DNA of 64,000 bases from Pseudomonas bubulae (GTDB lineage: Bacteria; Pseudomonadota; Gammaproteobacteria; Pseudomonadales; Pseudomonadaceae), in assembly GCF_900618535.1 (NCBI RefSeq), contig NZ_UYJA01000004.1, positions 434,001 to 498,000 of the forward strand, given 5' to 3'. Shown piece by piece: positions 20,135-31,170 of the stretch (its first letter is position 1; each line of letters begins with the position of its first letter). Under the pieces are notes generated by a model. The model saw only the letters and a list, made by a program, of their open reading frames with translations, was not told the origin of the DNA and searched no databases. The position numbers and the translations under genes are program-made.

Positions 20135-20782
20135 ATGTCCAGCCGCGCCACACCCCGAAAGCCACGCGCTCGCAGCCAGGGCCGCATCGACACGATACTT
20201 GACGCTGCCCGCACGCTGCTGACGGCGCAGGGCGTATCCAGCCTGTCGATTTACAACGTGGCAGAGCACGCACAAATCCCGCCATCGTCGGTCTATCACT
20301 TTTTCGCGGGCGTACCCGCGCTCCTTGAGGCGCTGACCGGTGATATTCACGCAGCCTTCCGCGCCTGTCTGCAGGCGCCGATCGAGCATGATGCGTTGAA
20401 AGACTGGCGCGATCTTTCGCACATTGTTGAACACCGAATGCTGACGATCTACAACGAAGATGCAGCCGCCCGGCAGTTAATTCTCGCCCAGCATGGCCTT
20501 ACCGAAGTCACACAAGCCGACCGCCAGCACGACCTTGAGCTGGGGCAATTGATGCACGCGCTGTTTATGCGCCACTTTGAATTGCCAGCACTGCCACAGG
20601 ACGTGGACGTGTTTGCCCTGGCGATGGAGCTGGGCGACCGCGTGTATGCACGCTCCATCCAGCTGCACGACAGCATCACCCCGCGTATGGCCGAAGAAGG
20701 CATGCGCGTGGTGGATGCTTATCTGGGGTTGTATTTGCCGCCGTTTTTGCCGAAACGCAAGAGCCCGACGGTAAACCTGTAG
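20135..20782 (+). CDS. TetR/AcrR family transcriptional regulator
   Basis: 215 residues. The basic N-terminus (MSSRATPRKPRARSQGR) precedes a TetR helix-turn-helix (IDTILDAARTLL, then YNVAEHAQIPPSSVYHFF, about 12-60); the C-terminal part is an all-helical ligand domain. The frame is open from 20108, but GAGGAG at 20123-20128 selects ATG 20135. It stands between spuI and tauD with terminators or repeats on both sides, so it is probably monocistronic. It may regulate the polyamine genes or an unlinked target; no evidence separates these. Confidence 0.82.
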   Translation: MSSRATPRKPRARSQGRIDTILDAARTLLTAQGVSSLSIYNVAEHAQIPPSSVYHFFAGVPALLEALTGDIHAAFRACLQAPIEHDALKDWRDLSHIVEHRMLTIYNEDAAARQLILAQHGLTEVTQADRQHDLELGQLMHALFMRHFELPALPQDVDVFALAMELGDRVYARSIQLHDSITPRMAEEGMRVVDAYLGLYLPPFLPKRKSPTVNL

Positions 20783-20808
20783 ATACTCTGTTGCAGGTCA
20801 AGCCCTAT

Positions 20809-20836
20809 TGTGGGAGCGAGCAGGCTCGCTCCCACA
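20809..20836. repeat. REP palindrome, family A (single hairpin)
   Basis: TGTGGGAGCGAG and CTCGCTCCCACA arms around CAGG form a perfect 12-base hairpin in the convergent gap between the TetR gene and tauD. It belongs to the REP sequence widespread in Pseudomonas intergenic regions. Confidence 0.85.
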
Positions 20837-20891
20837 GTTGCAGTGTTCATGCCGCTGCGCTCGTCAGCGGCTACACGTCATCCCGCGCTCA

Positions 20892-21725
20892 TCAGAACGG
20901 AGCATCACCCAAAATCGTTGCACGGTGCATCACACGGCGGTTCGGACGGTAATCGTCCACGGCGTAATGCTGGGTTACGCGGTTATCCCAAAACGCCACA
21001 TCGTTCTCCTGCCAGCGCCAGCGAATGGTGTATTCCGGGCGGGTGGCATGGGCAAACAGCAACTTCAGGATCGCTTCGCTCTCTGCTTCAGACAGTTCAT
21101 TGATGCGCGTGGTGAAACCTTCGTTGACGAACAACGACTTGCGCCCGCTTACCGGGTGGGTGCGGATAACCGGGTGCGACAGCGGCGGGTTATTTTTGCG
21201 GGTCTGTTCCCAGCGTGCCAAATCTTCCGGGGTCGAACCAAAGCGCTCCAGCGGGAATGACTTGGTGAAATCGTGGGTTGCGGTCAGCCCATCGAGCAGC
21301 ACCTGCAACGGTTTCGACAACCCTTCAAAAGCGGCAATACCGGCTGCCCACAACGTGTCACCACCAAAAGCCGGCAGTTGCTTGGCACTCAATACCGCGC
21401 CCATGGCCGGGGTTGGCAAAAAGGTCACGTCGGTGTGCCATACCGCGTTGTCACGCACGTCAGTCACGGCGGTGTCCAGCACCAGCACTTCCGGCTGGCC
21501 AGGCACGTTGGGGTAGATCGGGTGAATATGCAGGTCGCCAAAATTGGCGGCAAAACGGGCCTGCTGCTGCGGTGTAATCGACTGGTTCTTGAAAAACACC
21601 ACATGATGTTCAAGCAAGGCTTGCTCGATGGCATCACGGTGCTCAAGGCTCAGCGGTTGAGTCAGGTCGACACCCTCAATCTGGGCGCCCAGGGCAGAGC
21701 TAATCGGGGTAATGGTCAGGCTCAT
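20892..21725 (-). CDS. tauD: Taurine dioxygenase
   Basis: A 277-residue Fe(II)/2-oxoglutarate dioxygenase that converts taurine to sulfite and aminoacetaldehyde under sulfur starvation. The iron ligands are His and Asp in [10 protein letters not shown] (about 98-107) and a distal His in [12 protein letters not shown] (about 262-273); the Arg two residues after that His binds 2-oxoglutarate. Last gene of the tauABCD operon, 49 bases after tauC. Confidence 0.94.
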   Translation of the reverse strand: MSLTITPISSALGAQIEGVDLTQPLSLEHRDAIEQALLEHHVVFFKNQSITPQQQARFAANFGDLHIHPIYPNVPGQPEVLVLDTAVTDVRDNAVWHTDVTFLPTPAMGAVLSAKQLPAFGGDTLWAAGIAAFEGLSKPLQVLLDGLTATHDFTKSFPLERFGSTPEDLARWEQTRKNNPPLSHPVIRTHPVSGRKSLFVNEGFTTRINELSEAESEAILKLLFAHATRPEYTIRWRWQENDVAFWDNRVTQHYAVDDYRPNRRVMHRATILGDAPF

Positions 21726-21774
21726 GATCTCTCTCTTAATCAGCGCGCCGATTAATCAGCGTCGAGTTCTGTTG

Positions 21775-22611
21775 TTAGTGAGCCTGGCCGTGCCACGGCA
21801 CCAGCTTGCGTTGCAGGGCGCGCAGGCCCATTTCCATGGCAAAGGCGATGATGGCTATCACCAGAATCCCCAGTACCACCACATCGGTCACCAGGAACTG
21901 CGCGGCGGACTGCACCATAAAACCCAGGCCACTGGTGGCGGCGATCAGTTCGGCGGCCACCAGCGTCGACCAGCCCACGCCCAGACCGATACGCACACCG
22001 GTCAAGATATCCGGCAAGGCGCTCGGCAAAATCACATGGCGAATCAACTGCCAGCGCGTCGCACCCAACGACTGCGCAGCACGGACCTTGGCCGGGTCAA
22101 CGGTACGCACGCCGGTGGCGGTGGCAATCGCGATCGGGGCGAAAATCGCCAGGTAAATCAGCAGCACTTTCGACAGCTCGCCAATACCGCACCAGATCAC
22201 GATCAGTGGCAAATAGGCCAATGGCGGGATTGGGCGATAGAACTCGATCAGCGGATCGAAAATCCCCCGCGCAATGCGGTTGTGGCCAATGGCGATGCCC
22301 ACCGGCACTGCTGTCAGAATCGCAAAGCCCAGACCCAGGCCGATACGGCTCAAGCTCGCGCCCAGGTGCTGCCACAGGGTGGAATCCATATAGCCCGTGG
22401 TCGCCAGCAGCCAACCTTTTTGCAACACGGCAGAGGGCGGCGGCAGAAACAGGGGTTCAATCAGCCCGGCAGCGGTAACGGCCCACCATACGGCGATCAG
22501 GGTGACGAGGGTCAGCACGCTGATCCAGCGTGTGCTCAGGCTGCGCTTGACCGGGCGTGGGGTGTGGGGCGCGGCAACCGGGTTGGCGGCGACTGCTTCA
22601 TAACTGCTCAT
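21775..22611 (-). CDS. tauC: Taurine ABC transporter permease
   Basis: A 278-residue inner-membrane permease of the SsuC/TauC class, with an EAA-type loop around [20 protein letters not shown] (about 172-191). The start ATG 22611 overlaps the tauB stop in an ATGA junction. It transports taurine together with TauA and TauB. Confidence 0.93.
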   Translation of the reverse strand: MSSYEAVAANPVAAPHTPRPVKRSLSTRWISVLTLVTLIAVWWAVTAAGLIEPLFLPPPSAVLQKGWLLATTGYMDSTLWQHLGASLSRIGLGLGFAILTAVPVGIAIGHNRIARGIFDPLIEFYRPIPPLAYLPLIVIWCGIGELSKVLLIYLAIFAPIAIATATGVRTVDPAKVRAAQSLGATRWQLIRHVILPSALPDILTGVRIGLGVGWSTLVAAELIAATSGLGFMVQSAAQFLVTDVVVLGILVIAIIAFAMEMGLRALQRKLVPWHGQAH

Positions 22612-23402
22612 GCGCGCTCCTGCCGCTGGGCGGCACCGCGTTGTGAAAACACGCGATCAAGCACGTGCTCACGGGTTTCAATAAAGCGAGGGTCGGACTT
22701 GATCGAACGTGCCGATTCGCCGGCGTTGTAGCGCTGGCCAAAATCCAGGCTCAGACGCTCAACAATGCGGCCGGGGTTGGGCGCCAGCAAAATCAGGTCA
22801 GTGGCCAGAAACACCGCTTCTTCAATGTCGTGGGTAATCAGAAATACCGGCTTGTCGGTACGTCGGCACACTTGCAGCAACAGTTCCTGCATCTGCTCAC
22901 GGGTGAACGCATCGAGGGCACCGAAGGGCTCATCCATCAGCAATACGCGAGGGTCGGCAGCCAGCGCGCGGGCCAGGCCCACCCGCTGTTTTTGACCGCC
23001 AGACAGCTCCCATACGCGGCGCTTTTCAAAGCCGGACAAATCCACCAGCGAAAGCATTTCACGGGCACGGGCTTCGCGCTTGTCCCGTGGCACACCGGCC
23101 AGTTCAAGGCCGAAAGCCACGTTGGCCAGTACGTCTTGCCAGGGCAGCAACACATCATCCTGAAACACCACACCGCGCTCGGCACTCGGGCCGTGGACGG
23201 GTACGTTGTCGAGGGTAATTCGACCAGCGCTGGGCTCGACGAAGCCAGCGATCAGGTTCAACAAGGAGGTCTTGCCGCTGCCCGACGGGCCAAGTGCGAC
23301 CAGCAGTTGCTGTGGCCCGAGGCTGACGGAAATATCCGACAGCACCGGCTCAGCGGCGCCCGGGTACTGTGCGCTGATGCGCTCCAGTGTTAACAAGGCC
23401 AT
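22608..23402 (-). CDS. tauB: Taurine ABC transporter ATP-binding protein
   Basis: A 264-residue ATPase. Walker A is [10 protein letters not shown] (about 37-46), the Q-loop is [12 protein letters not shown], the signature is [15 protein letters not shown], Walker B is [12 protein letters not shown] and the H-loop is [11 protein letters not shown]. It belongs to the nitrate/sulfonate/taurine importer group and is placed between the binding protein and permease genes, in the standard tauABCD order. Confidence 0.94.
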   Translation of the reverse strand: MALLTLERISAQYPGAAEPVLSDISVSLGPQQLLVALGPSGSGKTSLLNLIAGFVEPSAGRITLDNVPVHGPSAERGVVFQDDVLLPWQDVLANVAFGLELAGVPRDKREARAREMLSLVDLSGFEKRRVWELSGGQKQRVGLARALAADPRVLLMDEPFGALDAFTREQMQELLLQVCRRTDKPVFLITHDIEEAVFLATDLILLAPNPGRIVERLSLDFGQRYNAGESARSIKSDPRFIETREHVLDRVFSQRGAAQRQERA

Positions 23403-23428
23403 GACGGTCGACTCCTCAGCGGCGTTGA

Positions 23429-24412
23429 TTATTGAGTAACAAAAGTGGCGTTGACCGACGGCGCGTAGTCCGGCAGTACAGCGTCGACTTTTTTCTGCTC
23501 TTTCAGGAAGGCAGCAGTGTCGGCCAGGGCTTTGGTAGTCGGTGCGCCCAGCAATACCACCTGATCAGCCGCCAACGGGTAGACGTTGCCTTGCAGCAGC
23601 AGCGGGATATCGGCCGCCTTGGCGCCCGAGAGCTTCACAACCTTGTCGATATTGCCCTGATTGGCCAGCCAGGCTTTTGGGTCCTTGTGGTAGTCGGCGT
23701 AGGCATCCAGAGTCACTTTGGCGAACTGCTTAACGACTTCCGGGTGCTTGGCGGCGTAGTCCTTGCGCACGATCCAGGCATCAAAAGTCGGCGCACCGAG
23801 CTTGCCCAGCTCACCGGAAGTGATCAGCACTTTGCCGTTCTCTTTGGCAGTGCCCAAAGCCGGGTCCCATACATAGGTGGCGTCAATATCGCCACGCTTC
23901 CAGGCCGCGACAATGGCAGGCGGTGCGAGATTCAGAATCTGTACTTTCGAAGGGTCGATGTTCCAGTGCTTCAATGCAGCCAGCAGGCTGTAGTGACCGG
24001 TGGACACAAACGGCACGGCTACTTTTTTGCCGACCAGGTCCTGCGGGCCGTTGATACCGGAGCCGTTGCGGGCGACCAGGGCTTCAGAACCGCCCAACTG
24101 AGTGGCGATCAAAAAGGTTTCGACCGGTACGTTACGGGTCACGGCGGCGGTGAGCGGGCTCGAACCCAGGTAGGCAATCTGCACATCACCCGAGGCAATG
24201 GCCGCAATGATGTCTGCGCCGTTATCGAATTTGCGCCAGTTGATCTTGGCGTCGGTGGCTTTTTCGTAAGCACCGTCGGCCTGGGCGACTTTGGCCGGGT
24301 CAACGGTGGTTTGGTAAGCCACGGTGACATCCGAGCTGGCAGCCTGCGCGAAGAAGCTGGCACCCGCCAGAGACAAAGCAGCCAAAAGGCGTAGGGGAGA
24401 GTGCAGTTTCAT
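23429..24412 (-). CDS. tauA: Taurine-binding periplasmic protein
   Basis: A 327-residue solute-binding protein with a signal peptide (about 1-25, ending FAQAASS). [17 protein letters not shown] and the segment [19 protein letters not shown] are characteristic of TauA. First gene of the tau operon, facing a porin gene across about 500 noncoding bases. Confidence 0.93.
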   Translation of the reverse strand: MKLHSPLRLLAALSLAGASFFAQAASSDVTVAYQTTVDPAKVAQADGAYEKATDAKINWRKFDNGADIIAAIASGDVQIAYLGSSPLTAAVTRNVPVETFLIATQLGGSEALVARNGSGINGPQDLVGKKVAVPFVSTGHYSLLAALKHWNIDPSKVQILNLAPPAIVAAWKRGDIDATYVWDPALGTAKENGKVLITSGELGKLGAPTFDAWIVRKDYAAKHPEVVKQFAKVTLDAYADYHKDPKAWLANQGNIDKVVKLSGAKAADIPLLLQGNVYPLAADQVVLLGAPTTKALADTAAFLKEQKKVDAVLPDYAPSVNATFVTQ

Positions 24413-24911
24413 CAGGTAGCTCCTCGGCAGGTGGCCGGATATCGGCTGGATGCGAGGTTAAATGATCTAAGAATCAGTAAATAAATAACTTTTAAGCATT
24501 AGCTTATGTAGTTACGCAACATACAGGCGCGCACCCGCGCCCTAACTGCCAGGGCGTTTTAGCCAGCGGGTGATTAGGTCGAGTGTTTAATAACCAAAGG
24601 CTATTAAAAGATTCATGAAATTATGTTTAGAAATTAGACAAAAGACCGATAGCATTCCCACGCGCGCGTGTAGGAGAAACCCTGCTATATGCCTATTTGA
24701 TCTGAAAAGATCAGAAACAATTCTTTTTAGGTTTATTAAATAGTCATTAACCTGCGCACAAACGACGAATGATTAGACAAAGGTCGTAGCCATGATGGGT
24801 TGCGATTGACTTGCCGGTCACCGTCTGGCGCTAATCGCGCATCTGCAGCACCCAGGCATCAGATCCGGGGCTGAGGAACTACAAAAATTAGAAACGCAAA
24901 GGAGCAACACA
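24413..24911. promoter_or_regulatory. Divergent region between tauA and the OprD-family porin
   Basis: 499 noncoding bases, strongly AT-rich between about 24460 and 24760. It must hold the tau promoter (minus) and the porin promoter (plus). A short perfect palindrome, TGATCTGAAAAGATCA, lies at 24698-24713. Sulfur-starvation control by a CysB/Cbl-type LysR activator is expected from the genes served, but no specific site was recognised. Confidence 0.5.
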
Positions 24912-26273
24912 ATGCACAAGTCCACCTTGGCCATCGCTGTGGCCGTAGGATTGTTGGCACAACAAGCCAGCGCTGCCGGCTTTATCGAAGACAGCAAGGC
25001 CACGCTGAAGCTGCGTAACTTCTATATCAATAACGATAACCGTGACTCGGGCACCAAAGCTGCCGGTGCGCAAAGCAAGACTGAAGAATGGGGCCAGGGC
25101 TTCCAGCTGGACTTCACTTCGGGCTTCACCCAGGGCACAGTCGGTTTCGGTATTGATGCCATTGGCCTGTTGGGCGTCAAGCTCGACTCCAGCGCTGGCA
25201 AACACGGCAACCCTACCGGCGCAAACTATGGCGGTTCGGTGTTCCCAAGCGATGGCAACCACGCTGTAGACGATTTCTCCAGCCTGGGCCTGACCGCAAA
25301 AGCCAAAGTGTCCCAGACCGAACTGCGCATCGGTACCCTGCAGCCTAAACTGCCGGTTATCGTTAGCAACGACGGTCGCATGCTGCCGCAAACCTTCCAG
25401 GGTGGCCAGATCACTTCCAGCGAGTTCAAGGACCTGACCTTCACCGGCGGCCAGATCGAGCACGCCAAGGGCCGTAACTCGAGCAACAACGAAGGCCTGT
25501 CGATTGCCGGCGCGAACAATTCCATTACGGGCAAGTTCGTTAACAAGTTCTACTACGGCGGTGTGGACTACAAGGTCAACAAAGACCTGTTGTTGCAGTA
25601 CTACTACGGCAACCTGGAAGATTTCTACAAACAAAACTTCCTGGGCCTGGTTCACAACTGGTCCATCGGTCCGGGCGTGTTGAAATCTGACCTGCGCTAC
25701 TTCAACAGCACCGACGACGGCAAGAACGGCCACGACTCTGCGTATTACACCACCGGTGATTACGCCAACAGCTCTGCAGGTAGCGGCAAGGGCAAGGTCG
25801 ACAACAACCTGATCAGCGGCCTGTTCCTGTACACCGTTGAAGGTCACACCTTTGGTGGCGGTTATCAGGTGAGTAACGGCAGCAGCGACTTCCCGTTCCT
25901 GAACCAGGGCGACGGTGCATCGGCGTACATCCCTACCGATATGCAGATCTCGAAGTTCGCCCGTGCTGGCGAGCGTACCTGGCAGGCGCGTTACTCGTAT
26001 GACTTCGCCAAAGTCGGCGTACCTGGCCTGACGGCGGGCGCGGTTTACCTGCGTGGCGACAATATCGACACCTACAACAGCAAAAATGTGCAAACCAGCA
26101 ATGGCTCTTCCGAGTGGGAACGCGATATCACCGTGGCTTACGTGATCCAGGAAGGCACGCTGAAAAATCTGGGCTTCATGTGGAAAAACGCCATGTGGCG
26201 CAACGATATTGCTGGCCAGCGCGACCAGGACGAAAACCGTCTGATCGTGAGCTACTCGATCCCGTTGCTGTAA
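24912..26273 (+). CDS. OprD family outer-membrane porin
   Basis: A 453-residue outer-membrane channel. Signal peptide about 1-22 (ending QASA), N-terminal GFIEDSKATLKLRNFYINND typical of OprD/OprQ porins, many alternating beta-strand segments and a C-terminal aromatic-poor end SYSIPLL. Ribosome site AAAGGAG lies just upstream. It sits between the taurine and sulfonate clusters, so it may pass organosulfur compounds through the outer membrane; this is inference from position. OprD paralogues are numerous in Pseudomonas and substrate cannot be read from the sequence. Confidence 0.9.
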   Translation: MHKSTLAIAVAVGLLAQQASAAGFIEDSKATLKLRNFYINNDNRDSGTKAAGAQSKTEEWGQGFQLDFTSGFTQGTVGFGIDAIGLLGVKLDSSAGKHGNPTGANYGGSVFPSDGNHAVDDFSSLGLTAKAKVSQTELRIGTLQPKLPVIVSNDGRMLPQTFQGGQITSSEFKDLTFTGGQIEHAKGRNSSNNEGLSIAGANNSITGKFVNKFYYGGVDYKVNKDLLLQYYYGNLEDFYKQNFLGLVHNWSIGPGVLKSDLRYFNSTDDGKNGHDSAYYTTGDYANSSAGSGKGKVDNNLISGLFLYTVEGHTFGGGYQVSNGSSDFPFLNQGDGASAYIPTDMQISKFARAGERTWQARYSYDFAKVGVPGLTAGAVYLRGDNIDTYNSKNVQTSNGSSEWERDITVAYVIQEGTLKNLGFMWKNAMWRNDIAGQRDQDENRLIVSYSIPLL

Positions 26274-26301
26274 GCGTGATTTAGTACAAAGTAAGAAAAA
26301 T

Positions 26302-26326
26302 CCTGCCCGGCGCAATGCCGGGCAGG
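26302..26326 (+). terminator. Strong hairpin after the porin gene
   Basis: CCTGCCCGGC and GCCGGGCAGG arms with a 5-base loop, 28 bases after the porin stop. The following U-run is poor (GTGTTT), so termination is probable but not certain. The remaining ~240 bases to the peroxiredoxin gene show an AT-rich promoter-like stretch near 26450-26500 and no ORF. Confidence 0.65.
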
Positions 26327-26566
26327 GTGTTTACCGAAGACCTCAACGGTCAATTCGCAACACATTAATAGTCGCAGCTCCCTGCCGCTCCCCTTGCCTA
26401 AACCAGAACCCACAGTGGCCCCACGCCTGGGCTGCGTCCAATGAAACAGTTTTTAATATCTCTTTTTGTTCTAATCAAATCGATATTTATTCTTTTTAAT
26501 TAGCTCCAGAGGCAGGCAGAGTGGCTCCATCACGCCCCGCCATTGCCAATAAAAAGGAGCTGCACC

Positions 26567-27205
26567 ATGAGCCTCAGACTCGGCGACATCGCCCCCGATT
26601 TCGAACAGGATTCCAGCGCCGGCAAGATCCGTTTCCATGAATGGCTGGGCGACAGCTGGGGCGTGTTGTTTTCGCACCCGGCGGACTTCACCCCGGTGTG
26701 CACCACCGAACTGGGCTTCACCGCCAAGCTCAAGGACGAGTTTGCCAAGCGCGGCGTCAAAGCCATCGCACTGTCGGTAGACCCGGTGGATTCGCACCAC
26801 AAGTGGATCGAAGACATCAACGAAACCCAGAATACCGTGGTCAACTTCCCGATCCTGGCCGATGCCGATCGCAAGGTGTCTGACCTCTACGACCTGATTC
26901 ACCCCAATGCCAGCGACACCCTGACCGTGCGCTCGTTGTTCGTGATTGATCCGAACAAAAAAATCCGCCTGACCATTACCTACCCGGCCAGCACCGGTCG
27001 CAACTTCAACGAAATTTTGCGGGTGATCGACTCGTTGCAACTGACCGACAGCCACAAAGTGGCCACCCCGGCCAACTGGCAGGACGGTGACGAGGTCGTG
27101 ATCGTGCCGTCGCTCAAGGACGAAGACGAAATCAAGCGTCGCTTCCCCAAGGGCTACCGCGCCGTGAAGCCCTACCTGCGCCTGACGCCGCAGCCGAACA
27201 AGTAA
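26567..27205 (+). CDS. lsfA: 1-Cys peroxiredoxin (LsfA/Prx6 type)
   Basis: A 212-residue thiol peroxidase reducing peroxides in the cytoplasm. The peroxidatic cysteine is in PADFTPVCTTELGF (about 41-54). No conserved resolving cysteine is seen, matching the Prx6 subgroup. The C-terminal Prx domain includes RRFPKGYRAVKPYLR. The frame is open from 26543, but AAAAAGGAG at 26551-26559 selects ATG 26567. LsfA of P. putida is induced by sulfate starvation and encoded beside ssu genes, the same context as here. Confidence 0.9.
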   Translation: MSLRLGDIAPDFEQDSSAGKIRFHEWLGDSWGVLFSHPADFTPVCTTELGFTAKLKDEFAKRGVKAIALSVDPVDSHHKWIEDINETQNTVVNFPILADADRKVSDLYDLIHPNASDTLTVRSLFVIDPNKKIRLTITYPASTGRNFNEILRVIDSLQLTDSHKVATPANWQDGDEVVIVPSLKDEDEIKRRFPKGYRAVKPYLRLTPQPNK

Positions 27206-27221
27206 AACCAACCTCATACCC

Positions 27222-27309
27222 TGTGGGAGCGGGCTTGCTCGCGATGATGGCGCCGCGTTTTTTTCTGATACACCGCGCCGATCCCATCGCGAGCAAGCCT
27301 GCTCCCACA
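27222..27309. repeat. REPIN, family A, copy at lsfA/ssuE
   Basis: Two inverted REP units (TGTGGGAGCGGGCTTGCTC and GAGCAAGCCTGCTCCCACA) flank a ~40-base centre. Same family as 20809, 32802, 43221 and 47391. Confidence 0.85.
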
Positions 27310-27340
27310 AACATGCAACCGTGTCTTCAACAGGGTTTTT

Positions 27341-27364
27341 GGCCGTTTCGACGGCCTTTTTTTT
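27341..27364 (+). terminator. Intrinsic terminator upstream of ssuE
   Basis: GGCCGT and ACGGCC arms around TTCG followed by eight Ts. It ends the lsfA transcript, leaving about 150 AT-rich bases as the ssuE promoter region. Confidence 0.85.
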
Positions 27365-27515
27365 GCTTTCGATTTAACAAAAAGGCATATGCATTTTAAG
27401 AATAAACAAATGAATAAATATGATTTATAGATATATAAATCACCTGTTATGGTCTGTTCACTCAAGCGAAAACGCTGACAGCGAATTGCACATATTCATT
27501 CAAGGAAACGTCTAG

Positions 27516-28109
27516 ATGCTGGTCGTGACACTCGGAGGAAGCCCAAGCCAACGTTCCCGCTCAGGAGTGTTGCTGGACCACGCCAAACGCTGGCTCAACC
27601 AGCAAGGCGTTGAAGTGGTGAGCTATCAGGTACGCGACTTTCCGGCCGAGGACTTGCTGCACGCACGCTTCGACAGCCCGAAAATCATCGACCTGCTGCA
27701 ACAGATCGAAAACGCCGATGGCCTGGTGATTGCCACCCCGGTGTACAAAGCCTCGTTCAGCGGCGCGCTGAAAACCGTGCTCGACCTGCTGCCCGAACGC
27801 GCCCTGAGCCACAAAGTGGTACTGCCTATCGCCACCGGTGGCAGCATCGCCCACATGCTGGCCGTGGACTACGCCCTCAAGCCAGTACTGTCGGCACTCA
27901 AGGCCCAGGAAATGCTTCAGGGCATTTTTGCCGAAGACAGCCAGATTGCTTACGGAGAAGGCGGCGCACAAGCGCAACTGGTGCCGATTCTGGAACAGCG
28001 CCTGCAAGAGTCACTCGAACAGTTCTACAGCGCCCTGGCGCGACGCCCCAAGCCTCTGGACCCGAGCATCCTCAACGAGCGTCTGGTGACGGCTCGCTGG
28101 AGTATCTGA
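27516..28109 (+). CDS. ssuE: NAD(P)H-dependent FMN reductase for alkanesulfonate monooxygenase
   Basis: A 197-residue flavodoxin-fold reductase that supplies FMNH2 to SsuD. It starts [17 protein letters not shown], the phosphate-binding loop of this family, and carries [18 protein letters not shown] (about 70-87). Ribosome site AAGGAA precedes ATG 27516. First gene of ssuEADCBF; about 100 bases separate it from ssuA. Confidence 0.93.
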   Translation: MLVVTLGGSPSQRSRSGVLLDHAKRWLNQQGVEVVSYQVRDFPAEDLLHARFDSPKIIDLLQQIENADGLVIATPVYKASFSGALKTVLDLLPERALSHKVVLPIATGGSIAHMLAVDYALKPVLSALKAQEMLQGIFAEDSQIAYGEGGAQAQLVPILEQRLQESLEQFYSALARRPKPLDPSILNERLVTARWSI

Positions 28110-28210
28110 AACAGCATTTTTCCCACCGATAAAAGCTCCACCACCTTACTGATCCGCTAACGGCCCAGCAGGTGCTACCCGAATCCCGAACAACAAAAAA
28201 GGAGAGCGCC

Positions 28211-29176
28211 ATGCGCCCTGTCATTTTGCGTCGTGGTCTGGTCGCACTCTTAGCTGCGGCTGTGTCCTTCGGTGCTGTTACCCAGGCTCAAGCCGATACC
28301 CTGCGCATCGGTTATCAGAAATACGGCACGCTGATGCTGCTCAAGGCCAAAGGCACGCTGGACAAGCGCCTGGCCGAGCAGGGCGTTGACGTGCAATGGA
28401 CCGAATTCCCCCGTGGCCCGCAATTGCTTGAAGGCCTGAACGTGGGCTCCATCGACTTCGGCGTGACCGGCGAAACCCCGCCCGTGTTCGCCCAGGCCGC
28501 TGGCGCCGACTTGCTCTACGTCGCCTACGAGCCACCAGCCCCCACCAGCGAAGCGATTCTGGTGCCCAAGGATTCGACCATCACCTCGGTCAAAGACCTC
28601 AAAGGCAAAAAAGTCGTCCTCAACAAAGGCTCCAACGTGCACTACCTGCTGGTGCGCGCCCTTGAAGACGCCGGCCTTAAATACACCGATATCCAGACCG
28701 TGTTCCTGCCCCCCGCCGATGCCCGTGCTGCCTTTGAACGCGGCAGTGTCGATGCCTGGGTAATCTGGGACCCGTACCAGGCAGCCGCCGAACAACAGCT
28801 GCAAGCGCGCACCCTGCGTGACGCCAGTGGCATCGCTGATAATCATCAGTTCTATCTGGCTACCAAGCCTTATGCCGAACAGCACCCCAAGGTGATCGAA
28901 ACCCTGGTCGATGAAGTACGCACTATTGGCGAATGGGCCAAGGCCCACCCCGAGGACGTGACAAAACAAGTCGCACCACTGCTGGGCCTGTCTCCTGAGA
29001 TCACCCTCACGGCGGTCAAGCGCCAGGGCTACGGCGCACAGTTTCTGACCCCGGAAGTGGTCAACGCGCAGCAAAAAATCGCCGACAGTTTTTACCAGCT
29101 CAAGCTGATCCCCAAGCCGCTGGTTGTGAAAGACGTGATCTGGACGCCCCCGGCCAATCTGGCCAAAGCCAACTAA
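28211..29176 (+). CDS. ssuA: Sulfonate-binding periplasmic protein
   Basis: A 321-residue solute-binding protein of the SsuA family. Signal peptide about 1-29 (ending TQAQAD), then LRIGYQKYGTLMLLKAKG and KKVVLNKGSNVHYLL. The frame opens at 28172, but AAAAAAGGAGAG just upstream selects ATG 28211. It delivers aliphatic sulfonates to SsuBC and is followed after 31 bases by ssuD. Confidence 0.93.
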   Translation: MRPVILRRGLVALLAAAVSFGAVTQAQADTLRIGYQKYGTLMLLKAKGTLDKRLAEQGVDVQWTEFPRGPQLLEGLNVGSIDFGVTGETPPVFAQAAGADLLYVAYEPPAPTSEAILVPKDSTITSVKDLKGKKVVLNKGSNVHYLLVRALEDAGLKYTDIQTVFLPPADARAAFERGSVDAWVIWDPYQAAAEQQLQARTLRDASGIADNHQFYLATKPYAEQHPKVIETLVDEVRTIGEWAKAHPEDVTKQVAPLLGLSPEITLTAVKRQGYGAQFLTPEVVNAQQKIADSFYQLKLIPKPLVVKDVIWTPPANLAKAN

Positions 29177-29207
29177 CGCTTGCTGCCCCTAATTAGGAGA
29201 CCACTCC

Positions 29208-30356
29208 ATGAGCCTCAATATTTTCTGGTTCCTGCCTACCCACGGTGATGGCCATTACCTTGGCACCTCCGAAGGCGCCCGCGCCGTTGACTACGGTTAC
29301 CTGCAACAAGTCGCGCAGGCTGCTGACCGCCTGGGCTTTGGCGGGGTACTGATTCCTACAGGTCGTTCGTGCGAAGACTCATGGCTGGTGGCGGCATCGC
29401 TGATTCCGGTAACCCAGCGCCTGAAATTTCTCGTAGCCCTGCGCCCGGGCATTGTGTCGCCCACCGTTGCAGCGCGTCAGGCCGCGACCCTGGACCGCTT
29501 GTCCGGTGGCCGCGCCCTGTTCAACCTGGTCACCGGCGGCGACCCGGAAGAGCTGGCCGGTGATGGTTTGTTCCTCAGCCACGAAGAGCGTTATCAGGCC
29601 TCGGTAGAGTTCACCCGCATCTGGCGCCGTGTGCTTGAAGGCGAAACCGTGGACTACGATGGTGAACACATCACCGTCAAAGGCGCCAAGCTGCTTTACC
29701 CGCCGATTCAGCAACCGCGGCCACCGCTGTATTTCGGCGGGTCTTCGGAAGCCGCACAGGATCTGGCCGCCGAACAAGTGGAAATGGTTCTGACCTGGGG
29801 CGAGCCACCGGCTGCCGTTGCAGAAAAAATCGAACAGGTGCGCGCCAAGGCCGCCAAATTGGGCCGCACAGTACGTTTCGGCATTCGTTTGCACGTAATT
29901 GTGCGTGAAACCAACGAGGAGGCTTGGAAGGCCGCCGACAAACTGATCTCGCATCTGGACGACGACACCATCGCCCGTGCCCAGGCCTCGCTGTCGCGCT
30001 TTGACTCGGTGGGCCAGCAGCGTATGGCCGCCCTGCACGGCGGCAGCCGCGACAACCTCGAAGTCAGCCCTAACCTGTGGGCAGGCGTGGGCCTAGTACG
30101 GGGCGGCGCTGGTACGGCGCTGGTCGGGGATGGTCCGACCGTGGCCGCACGGGTTCAGGAATACGCCGACCTGGGCATCGACACCTTTATTTTCTCCGGT
30201 TACCCGCACCTGGAAGAGTCCTACCGTGTGGCCGAGTTGTTGTTCCCGCACCTGGATATCGAACGCCCGGAACTGCCAAAAAGTGCAGGCTACGTGAGCC
30301 CGTTTGGCGAAATGGTCGCCAATGACATCCTCCCTAAAGCCGCGTCGCAGAGCTGA
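29208..30356 (+). CDS. ssuD: FMNH2-dependent alkanesulfonate monooxygenase
   Basis: A 382-residue bacterial-luciferase-fold enzyme that desulfonates alkanesulfonates to aldehydes plus sulfite using FMNH2 and O2. It starts [18 protein letters not shown] and contains [20 protein letters not shown] and [16 protein letters not shown], as in SsuD. Its length is the usual one. AGGAG lies upstream of ATG 29208. It is followed closely by ssuC. Confidence 0.95.
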   Translation: MSLNIFWFLPTHGDGHYLGTSEGARAVDYGYLQQVAQAADRLGFGGVLIPTGRSCEDSWLVAASLIPVTQRLKFLVALRPGIVSPTVAARQAATLDRLSGGRALFNLVTGGDPEELAGDGLFLSHEERYQASVEFTRIWRRVLEGETVDYDGEHITVKGAKLLYPPIQQPRPPLYFGGSSEAAQDLAAEQVEMVLTWGEPPAAVAEKIEQVRAKAAKLGRTVRFGIRLHVIVRETNEEAWKAADKLISHLDDDTIARAQASLSRFDSVGQQRMAALHGGSRDNLEVSPNLWAGVGLVRGGAGTALVGDGPTVAARVQEYADLGIDTFIFSGYPHLEESYRVAELLFPHLDIERPELPKSAGYVSPFGEMVANDILPKAASQS

Positions 30357-30363
30357 GGTCGCC

Positions 30364-31170
30364 ATGAGTTCAGGCAAGGCCTCGGGCCTCAAAAATATCG
30401 GTCACACCCTGGCGCCCTGGGCCTTGCCGGTCTTGCTGCTGGCAGTGTGGCAGCTGTCCGTGTCAGCGGGCTGGCTGTCGACACGCATCCTGCCCGCCCC
30501 CAGTGCCGTGATCACGGCCGGCGTCGAGCTGGTGCGCAGTGGCGAAATCTGGAAACACCTGGCCATCAGCGGCTGGCGCGCCGGGCTCGGCTTTGTGATC
30601 GGTGGCAGCATCGGTCTGGCGCTGGGCTTTATCACCGGCCTGTCGAAATGGGGTGAACGCCTGCTCGACAGCTCGGTGCAAATGATCCGCAACGTGCCGC
30701 ATCTGGCGCTGATTCCGCTGGTCATCCTGTGGTTCGGCATCGACGAGTCAGCGAAGATTTTTCTGGTGGCGCTGGGGACTTTATTCCCGATCTACCTCAA
30801 CACTTACCACGGCATCCGCAACGTTGACCCGGCGCTGGTGGAAATGGCGCGCAACTATGGCCTGTCCGGTTTCAGCCTGTTCTGGCAGGTGATCTTGCCG
30901 GGCGCGCTGCCGTCGATCCTGGTGGTTGTGCGCTTTGCCCTGGGCTTTATGTGGCTGACCTTGATCGTGGCCGAAACCATCTCCGCCAGCTCCGGCATTG
31001 GCTACCTGGCGATGAACGCCCGGGAGTTCCTGCAAACCGACGTGGTGGTGCTGGCGATTGTTTTGTACGCAGTGCTCGGCAAACTGGCCGACACCGCAGC
31101 CCGGGGGCTGGAGCGCATCTGGTTGCGCTGGCACCCGGCGTATCAAGTGGTTAAAGGCGGTGCAGCATGA
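30364..31170 (+). CDS. ssuC: Sulfonate ABC transporter permease
   Basis: A 268-residue inner-membrane permease with about six helices. The EAA-type loop is in [20 protein letters not shown] (about 158-177). The frame extends upstream to 30304 inside ssuD, but ATG 30364, seven bases after the ssuD stop with GAGG in front, is the likely start. Its stop overlaps ssuB as ATGA. Confidence 0.92.
   Translation: MSSGKASGLKNIGHTLAPWALPVLLLAVWQLSVSAGWLSTRILPAPSAVITAGVELVRSGEIWKHLAISGWRAGLGFVIGGSIGLALGFITGLSKWGERLLDSSVQMIRNVPHLALIPLVILWFGIDESAKIFLVALGTLFPIYLNTYHGIRNVDPALVEMARNYGLSGFSLFWQVILPGALPSILVVVRFALGFMWLTLIVAETISASSGIGYLAMNAREFLQTDVVVLAIVLYAVLGKLADTAARGLERIWLRWHPAYQVVKGGAA

Noticed and set aside
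24888..26315. 475-codon minus-strand ORF opposite the OprD-type porin
   Set aside because: Antisense of a clear porin with signal peptide; no independent support.
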